From: Warburgia ugandensis
Lineage: Eukaryota > Streptophyta > Magnoliopsida > Canellales > Canellaceae
Direction of reading: 5' to 3'
DNA length: 64,000 bases
Assembly (NCBI GenBank): GCA_035236585.1
Contig: CP141137.1
Location: forward strand, 42,120,057-42,184,056
Shown in pieces: positions 1 through 12,503 of the stretch. The notes beneath the pieces are model-generated. The model saw nothing but the letters and a program-made list of their open reading frames with translations, was not told where the DNA came from and did no database searches. Numbering within the stretch: position 1 is the first letter of the stretch; the number at the start of each line of letters is the position of its first letter. A program made the translations under genes and the position numbers.

Positions 1-1055
1 GCTCCATTTTGAACCAAAATTAGACAAATATGGGTTGTAAAAAGATCAATTGTATGTACTGACACTCATGGACCCAAATTGCAAGTTATGGTACCAAAAA
101 TAAATTAACAATCTCATGTGTAGATATTCCTTGAAGCGAAAGCAATTAATTTTCTCTAATTCCTTAATAATGGATGATGCAAGCATATGAACAATGATAG
201 ATTCCTATTTGCAATGTATGAGTCAAGAGAATAAAGCTATGTTAAAAATTACTAATTCTTCCTAACTGTGAAATGTTTAAATCATAATCTTCTTAACATT
301 AGTAAAGTTTGTGATAAAAGTTATAAAGTTAATTTTGAATCTCTTTATGTCTTATTGTTCATAAGCATGGTGAATTTCCTAAGTATGTGGGACACATAAA
401 TAGTAACACGTATATGTTTTATCTTGATTCATACGATTCCAACAAAATGTCTTGTTTCTCATACTTGTGATGGTTCATGGTAGTGGCATAGATGACTTGC
501 ACAAACTAGCATGCATTGTTTGAAGAAGATTTCAAAGAAAAATCTTGTTGTTGGTTTACCCAATCTTCCATTTTAAAAAGACAATGCTTCTGATGCTTTC
601 CAATTTGGAAATAAAATCAAAGGTTCTTTTAAATTTAAAAATGTAGTTTCTACTAAAAAGCTCCTTCAAATATTACATCTTGATCTTTTTGGACCAACCA
701 GATTACTAGTTTAGTTTGCAAGAAATATACTCTTGTTATTGTTGATGACTACTCTTTTTTTACTTGGGTGGAATGTTTTTCTCACAAAAATGAAACTTTT
801 CATTCCTTCTCAAAAGTTTGTAAAAAGATCTAAAAAAAGAAATCTTTCATGATTTTTCAATTAAGAGTGATCATGGTGGTGAATTTTATTTTGAAAATTT
901 TGTGCAGTCATATTGATTATAACTTTTTATCACCTACAATCCCTCAACAAAATGGTGTTGTTCAAAGGAATAAATTGGTCACCCAAAGAGGTCACATGAA
1001 CTATACTTTGTGAAAATGACCTTTCAAAATATTTTTGGGTAGACAAAATGTAATG
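1..1055 (+). pseudogene. Ty1/Copia pol relic (GAG-pre-integrase and integrase)
   Basis: This is a decayed Copia polyprotein. Translation with frame changes gives a zinc-finger/pre-integrase stretch at about 350-560. The integrase core starts near 665 with a HLDLFGP-like motif, followed by YTLVIVDDY at about 728-755, then SHKNETFHSFSK, then a degraded SDHGGEF region at 868-888, and a PQQNGVVQR-like motif near 942-966. Several in-frame stops and frameshifts rule out function. Many stops fit C-to-T decay of methylated DNA. Bases 1-340 probably hold the protease-to-integrase linker but are weaker. The reverse transcriptase that should follow is absent, because the match stops where a minisatellite begins. 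Confidence 0.8.
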
Positions 1056-1378
1056 TAAGCCAAGAGAAAGAAGAATGTGTTGTTGCATGTCAAAATATAT
1101 GATAGAAATGTAATATAAGAATTTAAAGTATGATGAAGTAGCAAGAAAAAGGAAAATCATGAAGAATGCATTGAGCTGGAAAACTTGAAAAGTGTAGCAA
1201 GCAAAAAAACTTAAAGTGTTGTGTAGCAAGCATAAAAGCTTGAAGCATGTAACAAGCTAGAAAGCTTGAAAAGTATAGCAATCTAAAGTTATTAAAGTGT
1301 TGTAAAACAATTGTAAAAGCTTGAAGAATGTGGCATGCTAAAAATCTTGAAAACTGGAGTAAGCTAGAAAGCTTTAAG
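1056..1378. repeat. degenerate AGCTT-rich minisatellite, left part
   Basis: Imperfect tandem units of roughly 30-35 bp are built on the words GTAGCAAGC and AAGCTTGAA, repeated about eight times with drift. The same array resumes at 3912, so the two halves were one array before a solo LTR inserted at 1379. No coding potential is seen; the open frames on the minus strand here are products of the repeat. Confidence 0.75.
1374..1378. repeat. target-site duplication TTAAG (left)
   Basis: The five bases TTAAG lie just before the LTR terminus TGTGACAACC and recur exactly at 3912-3916 after the other terminus (CATTACA). This proves the boundaries of the solo LTR. Confidence 0.9.
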
Positions 1379-3911
1379 TGTGACAACCCGAGTTTTATAT
1401 GATGCAAATTTCATAAAAAGCGAGATCTCTTGTTTTAGAAATATGAAATGCATGAAAATCTTTTGTTATGAAATACAATCTTTTGTATAAAACCTCGAGT
1501 GTCAAAACACATTTTCAAATCATATAGCCATGGCATAGTTTTAAATTAACTCTATTCCTAAGAAAGTATTAGTCACAACCCCAGCTATAGAGAGTAACTA
1601 CAATCAAGTAACATTCACTAAAAGATAAGGTAGAGGTTTACTTACTTGGACTTAATTTGGGTGTCTTCTGTCACGAGTGTATCTTGTCCTGAAGTGTTTA
1701 CTTGTGTCTGAAAAATGTTAAGGATTGGGTAAGTATACACTATACTCAGTAGGAGTTTTTTGCTACTAGTTTTACAATGCATGCTATGTTTTAAAATCAT
1801 ATGTCCTTTAAAACATGTGCATGTTTGATCACTCATGTTCAATATTGATATTAAAAACCATTATCGAATTAGAATATTGACGACTTAAAGAATGACATAA
1901 TCCAAGTCGAAAGTAACATAGATATCATAAACATAATGATATGCATAAGATGCTCAACTGAATCCAACTCATGGATCTATGGTATGGTATAGTCGATCAT
2001 CCTCATGTCATGCCATATGCAATGCAAGTAAATCCTCAAAAATATAGGGCCCACTATGCCCATCGCCGTGTGGTCTTCGGGTACCTGGGGACACTCGGTC
2101 ATAGCCTCCACGTGGCATATGACACTTCGACCCAGTGCCGTGACACCAGTGGTAGCCCCCTGTACCACATGTAGTCGAAGTAGGGACATGCTTTTTTGGC
2201 GTGGTACCCTTTCCACCTAATAGTGGTAGAGGTTGGGAGGCCACCCCAAACCTCTCGACATAACGCCCACGAGCTTACTAGCCCAAATCATATACAATCA
2301 AACAAGCAAAAACCTCTTTTTCAAAACCTGTCCTCTTTGGGTCCCTCACAACTGCCTGGCCCTCACAACTGCCTACCTAGCATCTTTTGGACACTCCAGC
2401 GTCTTTTGGTAACCCTCAAGGATATGCAATTTTTCAAGACTCAATAATCACAAATCATGCAATATATGCAATCGTTTGTAAAACAAATCTATGCATAATG
2501 TATTTGTCATATGCATGTTAAATTCATTTATAAAATTAAGTCATGCTAAACAAGTCATATAACTTATACTTAAAACATGCATTCTCAAAACAATCATGGG
2601 CTCTTTTTAAAAGTCTAGTAACGATAGAGCACCTACCTGGTTTGGTCATGCTAGCCCCCTTGTCCTCGTATGCTCCCAAACATGGTTTAGGGGAAAAAGG
2701 TTAGCTTGGTCTATTTCTATAGGTTTTAGAATGGTTTATCTCACTACTTAGGCATTAAGGGTTCATTCCCATGCCTATGGGTCTCCTAAGGTCCTAACTG
2801 GGCCTTGGTATCGTCAGGTTTACAAAGGTTAAGTGGCCCCTCACCACTATCATAGTTTAAGGGTCGTTCCCACCTTATATAGGGGCTTGATTAGGTATTT
2901 TATAGTATGTGTGTGTCCACACCGTCGATATGGACACAACGCCTCTCGCGGTGCCTCAATCGAAGGCCTAAAACTCAAGTTATGGGCATTTTAATATCAA
3001 GTGTACATAGAACCATACGAGGTGGAAGCCCAGGACGCTAACGCGTCCCACGTCAGCAGCGCGAGCCCCAGCAGGTGTGTCTGCAGATGTACCGGGCCTC
3101 CGACCGTCATTCTCAATTGCTGGTGCGTCCACGGACGCGCCCGTCGAGTTTCCTCAACGCACAAGACGCGTTTTCGTCCCGTGGGGACCGGGGTGTCCTC
3201 GAGATGACCTGGTTCGACCCTGTCGAACCAGTACGCCCTAGGCACTGTCCCTGGGTCCTTTGTGGCTCCATAGAGCCCCGTTTTACATGGTTTTTCATGC
3301 AGAAACTTGGGAAAACTCATCCTAAGATTAAGGGGGAGATGGGTTTGGATGGGTTTAAGGCATACTTGGTTCGTAGCCGGGTTTTTTTTTTTCCATGTTT
3401 TCTCCTCTTGTTTGCTTCTCCACAATGGGTTTTTCCTAGGCTTTTGGGCTGCCATTAGAGGCGCCCAAGAGCTCTATTTATAGGGCTTGAAGAGGGTTCT
3501 GGAGGGGGTTCCTACTGCCATGGAATGACGGTGGAGAAACCTCCAGAATAGCAATGGTTTCTCCCCTGCACACCACCATTCTAGAACCCTCCAGGAGGTT
3601 TGGGAAGAAGAGGGGTCCCTGTATCACAACGGGTCCCCATTTTCTCAGGCCAAATTCGTTTTAAAATTAAATTACACTTTTGCCCTTGAACTTCAAAGGG
3701 CTATAACTTGCTCATTTTAACTCCATTTTGGATGATTTTGGTCTTGTTGGATTCCTTTTTCTGAGACGCACCTAAGAGTACCATTCTTAGGACCAAATTT
3801 CTGAGTCTAGTCATTGTGAAGAGTGAAATGACCAAAATACCCTTGTCTCCAAAAGGTGAACTTTTTATTACCAACTTAGGAGTTCAATGTTACAAAAATG
3901 GAGTCATTACA
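1379..3911 (-). mobile_element. Family I solo LTR (type a), 2,533 bp
   Basis: This is a complete LTR in antisense orientation. The plus-strand sequence begins TGTGACAACCCGAG and ends GAGTCATTACA, so the element's own strand reads TGTAATGACTC...GTTGTCACA, with the TG...CA ends of LTR retrotransposons. A perfect 5-bp target duplication flanks it, and there is no internal region on either side, so it is a solo LTR left by LTR-LTR recombination. It aligns end to end with the LTRs at 12518-15059 and 34147-36787. A TATA box lies at 3475-3482 on the minus strand. Open frames inside (2997-3455, 3075-3458) are not conserved as frames in other copies. Confidence 0.92.
3475..3482 (-). promoter_or_regulatory. 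LTR TATA box (TATAAATA)
   Basis: The plus strand reads TATTTATA; the element strand therefore reads TATAAATA. The same octamer sits at the same place in the other Family I LTRs (5763-5770, 14622-14629, 36364-36371), which supports it as the U3 promoter. Confidence 0.65.
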
Positions 3912-4135
3912 TTAAGTGTTGTGTAGCAAGCACAAAAATCTTGAAGAATGTAGCAAGCTAAGAGGCCTGGAGTCATGTGTAGCAAGCTATAAAGGTTGAA
4001 AAGTGTAGTAAGCTAAAATGCTTGGAGTTCTGTGTAGTAAGGGTAAAAGTTTGAAGAATGTTGCATAAATCAAAAGACATGAAATGTTTTGTGGCATGTG
4101 GCAAGGTTTGAAAGTTTACTATAGTGAATGCAACA
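3912..4135. repeat. minisatellite, right part, with TSD TTAAG at 3912-3916
   Basis: This continues the array that ends at 1378, with the same GTAGCAAGC and TTGAAGAATG words. It starts with the second copy of the TTAAG target duplication. The units fade out by about 4135. Confidence 0.75.
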
Positions 4136-5345
4136 AGCAATATTAGATAAATATATACATTCAATGTAGCAAATGCAAGGAGATTTGAAAAACACCTTTA
4201 AGGTAGCTCAGCACAAATATGATATCATAACCTTAGCTTAGAGTTAGGGGTAATTTGGTTTGTAGAAATAAAAGAGTGTTAAAAATAAGAATAATGAGTT
4301 AGTTATCATAGAATTTTGTTTGGGGAAAGTAGTGTAGCGGAGTGAAAAATAGTAATAGTGAGAAACCCCATTATAGATTTGTAAAGAGAAAAGAGTGTAG
4401 TGTGTAAAAAATTGGTGATTCATTAAAAACATCATCCAATAATAGGTAAGAAATACAAGAGAAGAGTTAGTGATGTGAGAAGAGCAAGGAAAAGGGGGAA
4501 GAAACAAGAACCATCTTCTAATGAAGCTCCAATGGTTGAATATGATCCTATGATTCTTACTGAAGGAATGATTGACAACACCTTAGTAACAATGATGCCA
4601 CTATGTTAGCACAAAGCTCACAATCAACATGTCTGAAATTTTCTAGAAAAGGACATGTATGTGAAATGAAATCACAATTTCAATTATTTCCTTTTCATGA
4701 GAATTTTTTTGAATCTTTCGAAAGTCTAAAAGTTGTTAGACTGAGTACTAGGGTCCTACATTTATGAAAAATATTGTGTTGCACTATAAGATGTGTGCAG
4801 AAACTATAATGAATGGCAATCATTAGTTATTTGACTGTCATAAATAAAAAAAATTGATATGATTATGTGTTACACCATAGATATGGATAACATCAAATTG
4901 TCAAAATGTTTATGAAATTGTAAAAAGTGTCCAAACTATTATGAAAAATACAAGATTCAAATATTTGGCCTAGTTGAAACTTGGCAGTATTGACAAGGCC
5001 ATGTGCTATGGCATATTTAAAAGATGGTGATGAATCATTAAATGTTTCCAATATGGAGGGGTGGAGATGATTATAACTTTAGTTGATTTTTATATGATGA
5101 CTAGTTGTCTTATGGAGAAAAAATTGGATTTTACTAATTAAAGGTGTAAACAATTTTTAGCTACCCACTTTAGTTGTATTTGAAGTGGTAGAGGTATTTT
5201 ATGAATTCATATGTTTTTATTATCTTGTATTAGTCTTCTAATTTGGATGGCAAGCTAAAATTTAATGTAATCTCTTTTAATGACTTTAGTCAACTCCTAA
5301 ATTCATGCAAAACATAAATAAATTATGAAAAAAGGAGTTGCCACC
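4136..5345. other. unassigned AT-rich sequence
   Basis: No gene or recognisable element is seen. The open frame at 4244-4507 (-) has no recognisable domain. The words GGGTAATTTGGTTTG near 4247 resemble the end of a small DNA transposon, but I find no matching inverted end. This stretch may be the left flank of whatever was interrupted at 5346; its continuation is not clearly visible after 15059. Confidence 0.5.
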
Positions 5346-5662
5346 TATAATGACTCCAATTTTTTGTAATATTAAAATCCCATGAAAAGTTCAATTTTGA
5401 AGATAACGGCATTTTGGACATTTCACTAGTCGCCTTGACTGAACCCAAAAACTTTGTCCTGAAAATGGTACCATTAGATGCATCTCGGAAAAAGGAATCC
5501 AACAAGACCAAAATCACCCAAAACGGAGTTAAAATGAGCAAGTTATGGCCCTTTGAAGTTTAGGGGCAAAACTATAATTTTTACAAAAACGGATTTAGCT
5601 GCAAAACACAAGGGGCCGTTTTGATATGTGCACTGTTCATCTTCCACCTCCTAGAGATTTCT

Positions 5663-5700
5663 AGAATGGCGGTGATTGGAGAAGAAATCACCGCCATTCT
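5663..5700 (+). repeat. perfect inverted repeat in U3, 15-bp arms
   Basis: The arms AGAATGGCGGTGATT (5663-5677) and AATCACCGCCATTCT (5686-5700) are perfect complements around an 8-bp spacer. A further CACCGCCATT lies at 5712-5721. The cluster ends about 40 bp upstream of the TATA box. Related CACCGCCATT / AATGGCGGTG pairs occur at the same place in other Family I LTRs (for example 14661-14682), so it is a candidate protein-binding or structural module. Confidence 0.7.
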
Positions 5701-5762
5701 GGAGGTTTCTCCACCGCCATTCAGAGGCGGTGAGAGCCCCCTCCAGAACCCTCTCATAGCTC

Positions 5763-5770
5763 TATAAATA
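5763..5770 (+). promoter_or_regulatory. LTR TATA box (TATAAATA)
   Basis: The sequence CTATAAATAG lies about 420 bp into the LTR, directly after the inverted-repeat cluster. It matches the plant TATA consensus and is conserved between copies. Confidence 0.65.
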
Positions 5771-6835
5771 GAGCTCTTGGGCGCCTCTAATGGCAGCCCA
5801 AAAAGTTGAAGAAAACCCATTGAGGAGCAATGACCTAGAGGGGAAACAAGGAGAAAAACCTAGCAACAAGCCAGGTATGCACAAGATCCCTCAAAACCCA
5901 TCTCCACCGTAGTTCTAAGAACAATTTCCCTAGGTTTTTGCATGAAAAACCATGCAAAATGGAGCCCTGGAGACTCACCAAGGACCCAAGGACGTTCCCT
6001 GGGCCGCACTGGTTTGACAGGGTCAAACCAGGGTGTCTTGAGGATGCCCCGGTTCCCCAACGAACAGGACGTTCCAGTCGGAACGTCCCACGTCGACTGA
6101 ATTTGAAAAACCAAACGAGCACGTCCGGGGACGCACCCACAAAAGAGACAGTCGGGCCAAAAACCTAGCGCGTTTGCAGATGCGCCCACTGAGGCACACA
6201 GTGTGCTAGTGCTACGGGATTTTTTTCTTCCCTAGGGAAGTTGGGGCGCACGGCGTAGATGCGCAGCATCCTAGCATTTCGTTTTTTTCATTCTTAAGAT
6301 GCCTATGTACGTGCGACACTAAAACGCTTATAACTTGAGAACTAGAGCTCCGATTGAGGCGCCGCAAAAGGCATTGTGTCTATGTCGATGATACGGACAC
6401 ATCCAAACTATAAAATCCCTAATCAAGGCCCAATCAAAGGTGGGCATGACCCTTAGAATAGGATGGTGACGCGTGGCCACTAGACCTTTGGAAAACTGAG
6501 GATACTAAGGCCCAATTAGGACCTTAGGACACCCATAAGCATAGGGATGGACCCCTAATGCCTAATTAATAAGACCAACCACTCTAAAACTCATAAAAGA
6601 TAGGCCACACTAACCTTGATTCCCCAAACCATGTTCAGGAGCGTACGAGGCAAAAAGGGTTAACACGACCTAGCCAGGTAGGTGCTCTATCGCTACTAGA
6701 TTCTTTTAAAAGAACTATGATTGTTTTGCAAATACATGATTTAAGTATATGACTTGTTTAGCATGCATGTGACAAATGCTTTATGCATAGACACATTTTG
6801 TATATGCATTATGTGAGCAGTGGAAACTGTAGTTA

Positions 6836-8972
6836 TGAAAACATGTGCATGTTCGAACAACCTTGTTCAATATCGATATTAAAAACCATTGTTGAATCGG
6901 AATACTGACGACTAAAGAATCGTATAATCTAAGTCGAAAGTATCATATATATAACAGAAACATAATGATATGCAACTGAATCGAACTCATGGATATCTGG
7001 TATGGTTGACCAACCTCATGTCATGCCATATGCAATGCAAGTAAATCCACAAAACCATAGGGTCCAACTATACCCATAACCTCACCGCCGTGTGGTCCCC
7101 GGGTACCTAGGGACACAGGGTCATATACCTCCACGGGGCATATGACACTTCTTCGTCGTAAATAATGCAATTTACGCAATCGGTTGCAAAACATGCATGC
7201 AATGCATAAAATCTGCTCATGCTAGTATTGCATTCAAAGTCATAACCCTGCCTAGAAGCCTTACAGCCTAGAAGCCTGCCAGCCTAGAAGCTTTGTCAGC
7301 TCTCTCTAGTCTGCCCTCATCGGTCAAGGCTACACTTATCATGCAATCTATGCATGTAGCACATGTCTTGACAATATATGTGTAATGTTTTTTTTCAAAA
7401 CCTGTCCTCTTTGGGTCCCTCACAACTGTCTGGCCCTCACAACTGCCTACCCAGCATCTTTTGGGCACTCAGCGTCTTTTGGTAACCCTCAAGGTCATGC
7501 AATTTTTCAAGAACTCAATGCTCACAAATCATGCAATATTTTGCAAAGCATGTCTATGCATAATGTATTTAATCATATACATGCTGAATTCATTTATATG
7601 TTAAACAAGCCATAAAATAAGTCATGCTAAACAAGTTATATAATTTACACTTAAAACATGCATTCAAAACAATCATGGCTCGTTTTAAAAGTCTAGTAGC
7701 GATAGAGCACCTACATGGCTTTGTCGCGCTAATCCCCTTGTCCTCGTATGCTCCTGAACATGGTTTAAGGGAACAAGGTCAGTTTGGCCCATCTTTTATA
7801 GGTTTTAAAGTGGTTGGTCTTACTACTTAGGCATTAAGGGTTCATCCCCATGCCTATGGGTGTCCTAAGGTCCTAATTGGGCCTTGGTATCATCAGGTTT
7901 CCAAAGGTTTAGTGGCCTCGCGCCACTACCATAGTCTAAGGGTCGTGCCCACCTTAAATTAGGCCTTGACCAGGTATTTTATAGTTTGGGTATGTTTGCA
8001 TCGTTGAGACGGACACAACGCCTTTCGCAGCACCTCAATCGGAGCCCTAGATCTCAAGTTATAAGCTTTTTAGTATCATCTGTACATAAAAGGGTCAAAT
8101 GAAATGAGGTGGGAGCATGGGATGCTAATGCGTCCCGCGTCAGTAGCATGCGCCTCAGCGAGCACGTCTGCAGACACACTGGATTCCCACCTGACTTTCT
8201 CATTTGTGGTCGCGTCCACGGACGCGCCCGTCTGGTTTTCTCAATGCATAGCATGCGTTTTGATTTGACAAGGACCTGGGTGTCCTAGGGACACCTTGGT
8301 TCGACCCTGTCGAAGCAGTGTGCCCCAGGGATCGTCCCTGGGTCCTTTGTGACTCTCCAGGGCCAGGTTTTACATGATTTTTCATGCAAAAACTTAGGGA
8401 AACTTAGCCTAGGACTAAGGGGAAGATGGGTTTTGAGGGATTTTGGGCATACCTGGTTCATTGCCGGCTTTTTTCTCTATGTTTCTCCTCTTGGTTGCTT
8501 CTCCAAAACGGGTTTTTCCCAAGCTTTTGGGCTGCAATTATAGGCGCTCAAGAGCTCTATTTGTAGAGCTATAAGAGGGCTCTTGAGGGGGCTCTCACCG
8601 CCATTGAATGGCGGTGGTTTCTCCTCCAAACAACGTTGTTCTAGAACCCTCTAGGAGGTTGAAGGAGAGGGGTGCCCGTATCAAAACGGGCCCCTGTGTT
8701 TCTCAGGCTAAATCCGTTTTTTAATGAAAATTACATTTTTGCCCCTGAACTTCAAAGGGCCATAACTTGCTCATTTTAACTCCGTTTTGGGTGATTTTGG
8801 TCTTGTTAGATTCCTTTTACCTAGATGCTCCTAATGGTACCATTCTCAGGACCAAATTTCTGGGTTCAGTCAGGGTGAATAGTAAAATGACCAAAATACC
8901 CTTATTTCCAAAAAGTGAACTTTTGATTTCCTATAGAATGTCCAAAATAGTATAAATTGCTCGAGCATTACA
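6836..8972 (-). mobile_element. truncated LTR of the type-b element (about 2,137 bp)
   Basis: It is antisense, ending (plus strand) CTCGAGCATTACA at 8972. It lacks about 400 bp corresponding to the LTR 3' end. It carries a local expansion of the word CCTAGAAGCCT at 7250-7290 that is single in the partner LTR. The TATA position reads TATTTGTA near 8556, so this promoter is degraded. Confidence 0.82.
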
Positions 8973-11900
8973 TTATTACCCCCTTAAAAGAATTTTGTCC
9001 TCAAAATTCCATAAATTATCATCTTCAAGGTATTTTATCTTTTAGATAACTTCTTAGTGAATGCATCCTCCCCTTAGGAATCACATCTAGGCTCAACATC
9101 AATTTATCATTTTTATTGTTCCTTTGACAAGGCCTTACCTATAAGGGCCGCTTTTGCTGCGTATTCTAATGCATACTCACATACGTGCCAGTTTAACAAT
9201 ACCAGTTTCTAGCTGTAATTCATCTATCTCGAAATCCTTAGATGCCTATACTTTTCTCATCGTGTATAGGATAGTCTCCTCGTAGGATCATGCTTCTTTA
9301 TTCATGTATAAATTACTCCATACTTCTTTGAGATCATAGTATCTTATTTCTCCTATTTTGAATATCATAGGATAATCCCTTTCTTCTTGTCTTTCATCTA
9401 GTGATCTCTTCATCATCCATATCTTCTTTTAAGGGTTGGTTATATGTCATTAGTCAGAGCCCAAAAGATTACCTTCTTTCTATCGTGTCTAACTTTGCTT
9501 CTTATCTTTTATATTTTTCCCCAAGATACTTCAATAACTGATAAGGTATCATGTGCTCTACAGCTAAACCCTTGATTAACTTCGAATTTCAACTGTCTGT
9601 CGTTTTCCATATGTGACTTTATTCCTCGACCAAAGTTACATTCAAAATAAAATCATGAAAGCTAATTAGTCGCATCTTCCATCGAGGAACTTATCATATA
9701 TTGAAAGTAAAATGTCCTAACTCTATATCCAGTTTCATAACTATTGAATTCATTAAACGCTTTTCTCTATGAAGATTTTATCCAAACTCAAGTTAATACA
9801 TCATCATGGGTCAAATGTCCTCGTCTAGAGGCCTATCTCACTATTCACATCAATTTGTCATTAGGATTTTCAATAATGTTCCTATTTATGTAAAGCAAAA
9901 AGTCTCTTATTCATAACTGAGTACCCTTACTAGGTCATGGTTGAATCCTTTGTCATTATCTTCTTTGACCTTTCTTTGCTTGATGGTTTTCTTTGTAACC
10001 TTTTAGTCCAAAAGTTCTATACTCAATCCAATAGGGTTAGTCCTCAGGAAATTCCTTCAATTGACTTTTCGTACTTGGTATATGCTCATAACAACTAACT
10101 ATTTATCTAAAGGCAATGTAACATTAAATCTTCACCTTATAGTGTGCTAGCCATCTCACCTTTTCTCCTTCCATCCCCTATGTCAAGATATTGTGTAATC
10201 TTTTATCAAGGCTTTATTCTCAACCATGTAGTTTGTATTGTCAGGAGGTATAAGTAGTGATTTTCTCAATTCCTCAAATTTTATTTTTCAAGTGCCTCCT
10301 CATACTTAGCTTATAATAGCAGTTTTCGTTCAATAGCTACTACATCAAGTTATGCTGAAGCTATTAAATCATCAAATTTGAAAAACACTCAGGTACACAT
10401 AGAATATTTTCTTAGACATAGAAAGACTTTATTTGATTACCTATTGATCTCTTTCCAGTTATATCTTTGTCATAAGCTCAAGGGTCTCTAAAGTGATCGG
10501 TACTTATCTACCTTTCTTTTCAATCCAAGTCAGCAGTATTTCTCAGACCCAAAGTAATTTCTTCACCTTGTCATGGTAGTCACTAAGGTTTGAAAAATCT
10601 TTTACATTGGTTTAGATCACTTCTTATTTTTGCAACTGTCTCATTTGTTACTGTATTTATTATACTTGTAGCTCCTCCATGATGTGGCCTAATCAACTGA
10701 CCTCATACCCTCAAATGACTTAGTCTGATAAGTAACTTCCTTTAGGTAAAACTCATGTCCAAATACTTATAATATCCCTTTGAGTATATAACTTCGACTA
10801 CTAACTCATAGATACTAACATACTTGATTAATTAGGGTGGGATACCTTTATTTAGTCAACAGTACTCTAAAGATAATGACTAAATAATGGTCTTAAGATT
10901 TTTGGTCTTCCAATCTATGATAGCAAGACTTCAATTTGATCCTTGATGGTACCATGCTTGCTAAATGGACAAGTCACTGTCTTGGCTTAGTTCCTTTTTC
11001 AATATACTTTTATTAGCAAGGTGGGATATCACCAAATTTTCCTTTTTATGGGTCATATTCATTGGTGTTCCCATAAGCTAATGGATCCAATAAGAATCTA
11101 ATTGTAATAATTGATATCAAACCATTTGTAGAATTTGATTTCTAGTTGGTCGCCATTCTTCTTTGAAAATTTCTTGTTACATAATCTCCTAAAATTCGAT
11201 ACTCTACTCAAAGTCTTAAACCCCATATGCTCTCTCTCTTTTATACTCTTTTACAATAAGATCACCAACTTATCTAGTATTTTTCCTTTCCATTTGTTTG
11301 ACCTACCTTCCTATGGGATTCAAGATGATAGAATCCTATGTATCTCCATAAAGTCATGATCTTCTTCTTTTGAATATTCAATATTTCATTGAATACTTAT
11401 AGTTACATCTCTATCTCTTTCTTTCTTTTCTTCAAAATCCTCATTTTTGTCTACCTAGATCAATGTGTCCTCATTTTTGTCTACTTAGATCAAAGTCTTC
11501 ATGTGCTTTATTGCATATGATCGATACTGCATCTTCTCCTTTTCTTAACAGATATGATAAACTGAATGCTTCTAAGAAATTCTAAACTGTCTTAAGATCA
11601 TTGAAATCCTCAATTGCCTATAGCCTCAATAAAATTCATACAATCTCTTAATAATGGCATTGACGTTTTGATCATGCTATGTTAGGATCAACCTATTATC
11701 ATCCTTAGTATTATCATCAAAATCTTTTGATAGCTCGGTCGACTTCATTTCCTTATCATATTCGTGTTATGTTTCTCTTAATCACATAATATGTCACTTG
11801 TATACATCTTCTGATTTGCTCCATAATACTCAGGTAGTTATTATTCGATATCAATTCACTCTTCATGAGACTCCAATGAAGGTATCCATACCTTTATGAT

Positions 11901-12040
11901 CTAGCATGAGTCACAGTTATTTCCTAATATGATCTTGCATTCTCATCTCTCTTAGATCATCAAAACCTTCTCAAAGTCTGTCTCTATCATACTCACATCA
12001 TATCCTTGTGATAGTGTACTCATATTCTGATATTCTTTAT

Positions 12041-12160
12041 GATAGTAAGGTAGCCACCTAGGTTCTTCAATTTTCTCACCTTTGATGATATTACTTTATT
12101 GATGGTAAGATAATCATCTAGGTTCTTCAATTTTCTCACCTTTGATAAGATTACTTTAGT
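12041..12160. repeat. 60-bp tandem duplication
   Basis: Two near-identical 60-bp units contain CTAGGTTCTTCAATTTTCTC. The homologous interior at about 39757-39830 has a single unit, so the duplication is private to this copy. Confidence 0.8.
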
Positions 12161-12503
12161 GCAGGTTAGAACTATCTACTAACAAGTCCACTAACATCTT
12201 CATCCATCATAATATGATCCATACATGAGTTTTCATATTTGCACCACACAACAATCCTTATTCCTTAAGTTGTCTTAGACTAGATCTTGGATAAGGGTTG
12301 CACTATCCTCTACCTAATTATTTGTTAAACCAAGCTGTGTTTCACCTATTTATGCATGGTGAACTGCCTTGTGCATTAATATTGTAATCCTCAAATAGAA
12401 GTACTCATCTCTACTACTCCTATTTATACTACTTCTTCTTGATTTTTTCTATTGTCTATGACTCTTGGACATGCTGGACTGACTGTGAAAGGATAAAACC
12501 TGG

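Larger units (their letters stand above)
5346..6819 (+). mobile_element. Family I LTR (type a), 5' part only
   Basis: In sense orientation, it begins TATAATGACTCC (TGTAATGACC with a G-to-A change) and runs through U3 and past the TATA box at 5763-5770. It matches the reverse complement of the LTR at 34147-36787. The match stops at about 6819, roughly 1.47 kb into a 2.6-kb LTR, where sequence of the opposite orientation begins. The remaining LTR end is missing from the window's far side (after 15059), so it was deleted. The flank before it (CCACC) does not match the flank after 15059 (GATTC). Confidence 0.82.

Noticed and set aside
4244..4507. Possible small DNA transposon starting GGGTAATTTGGTTTG
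   Set aside because: I could not find a complementary end or a flanking duplication, so the boundary cannot be supported.
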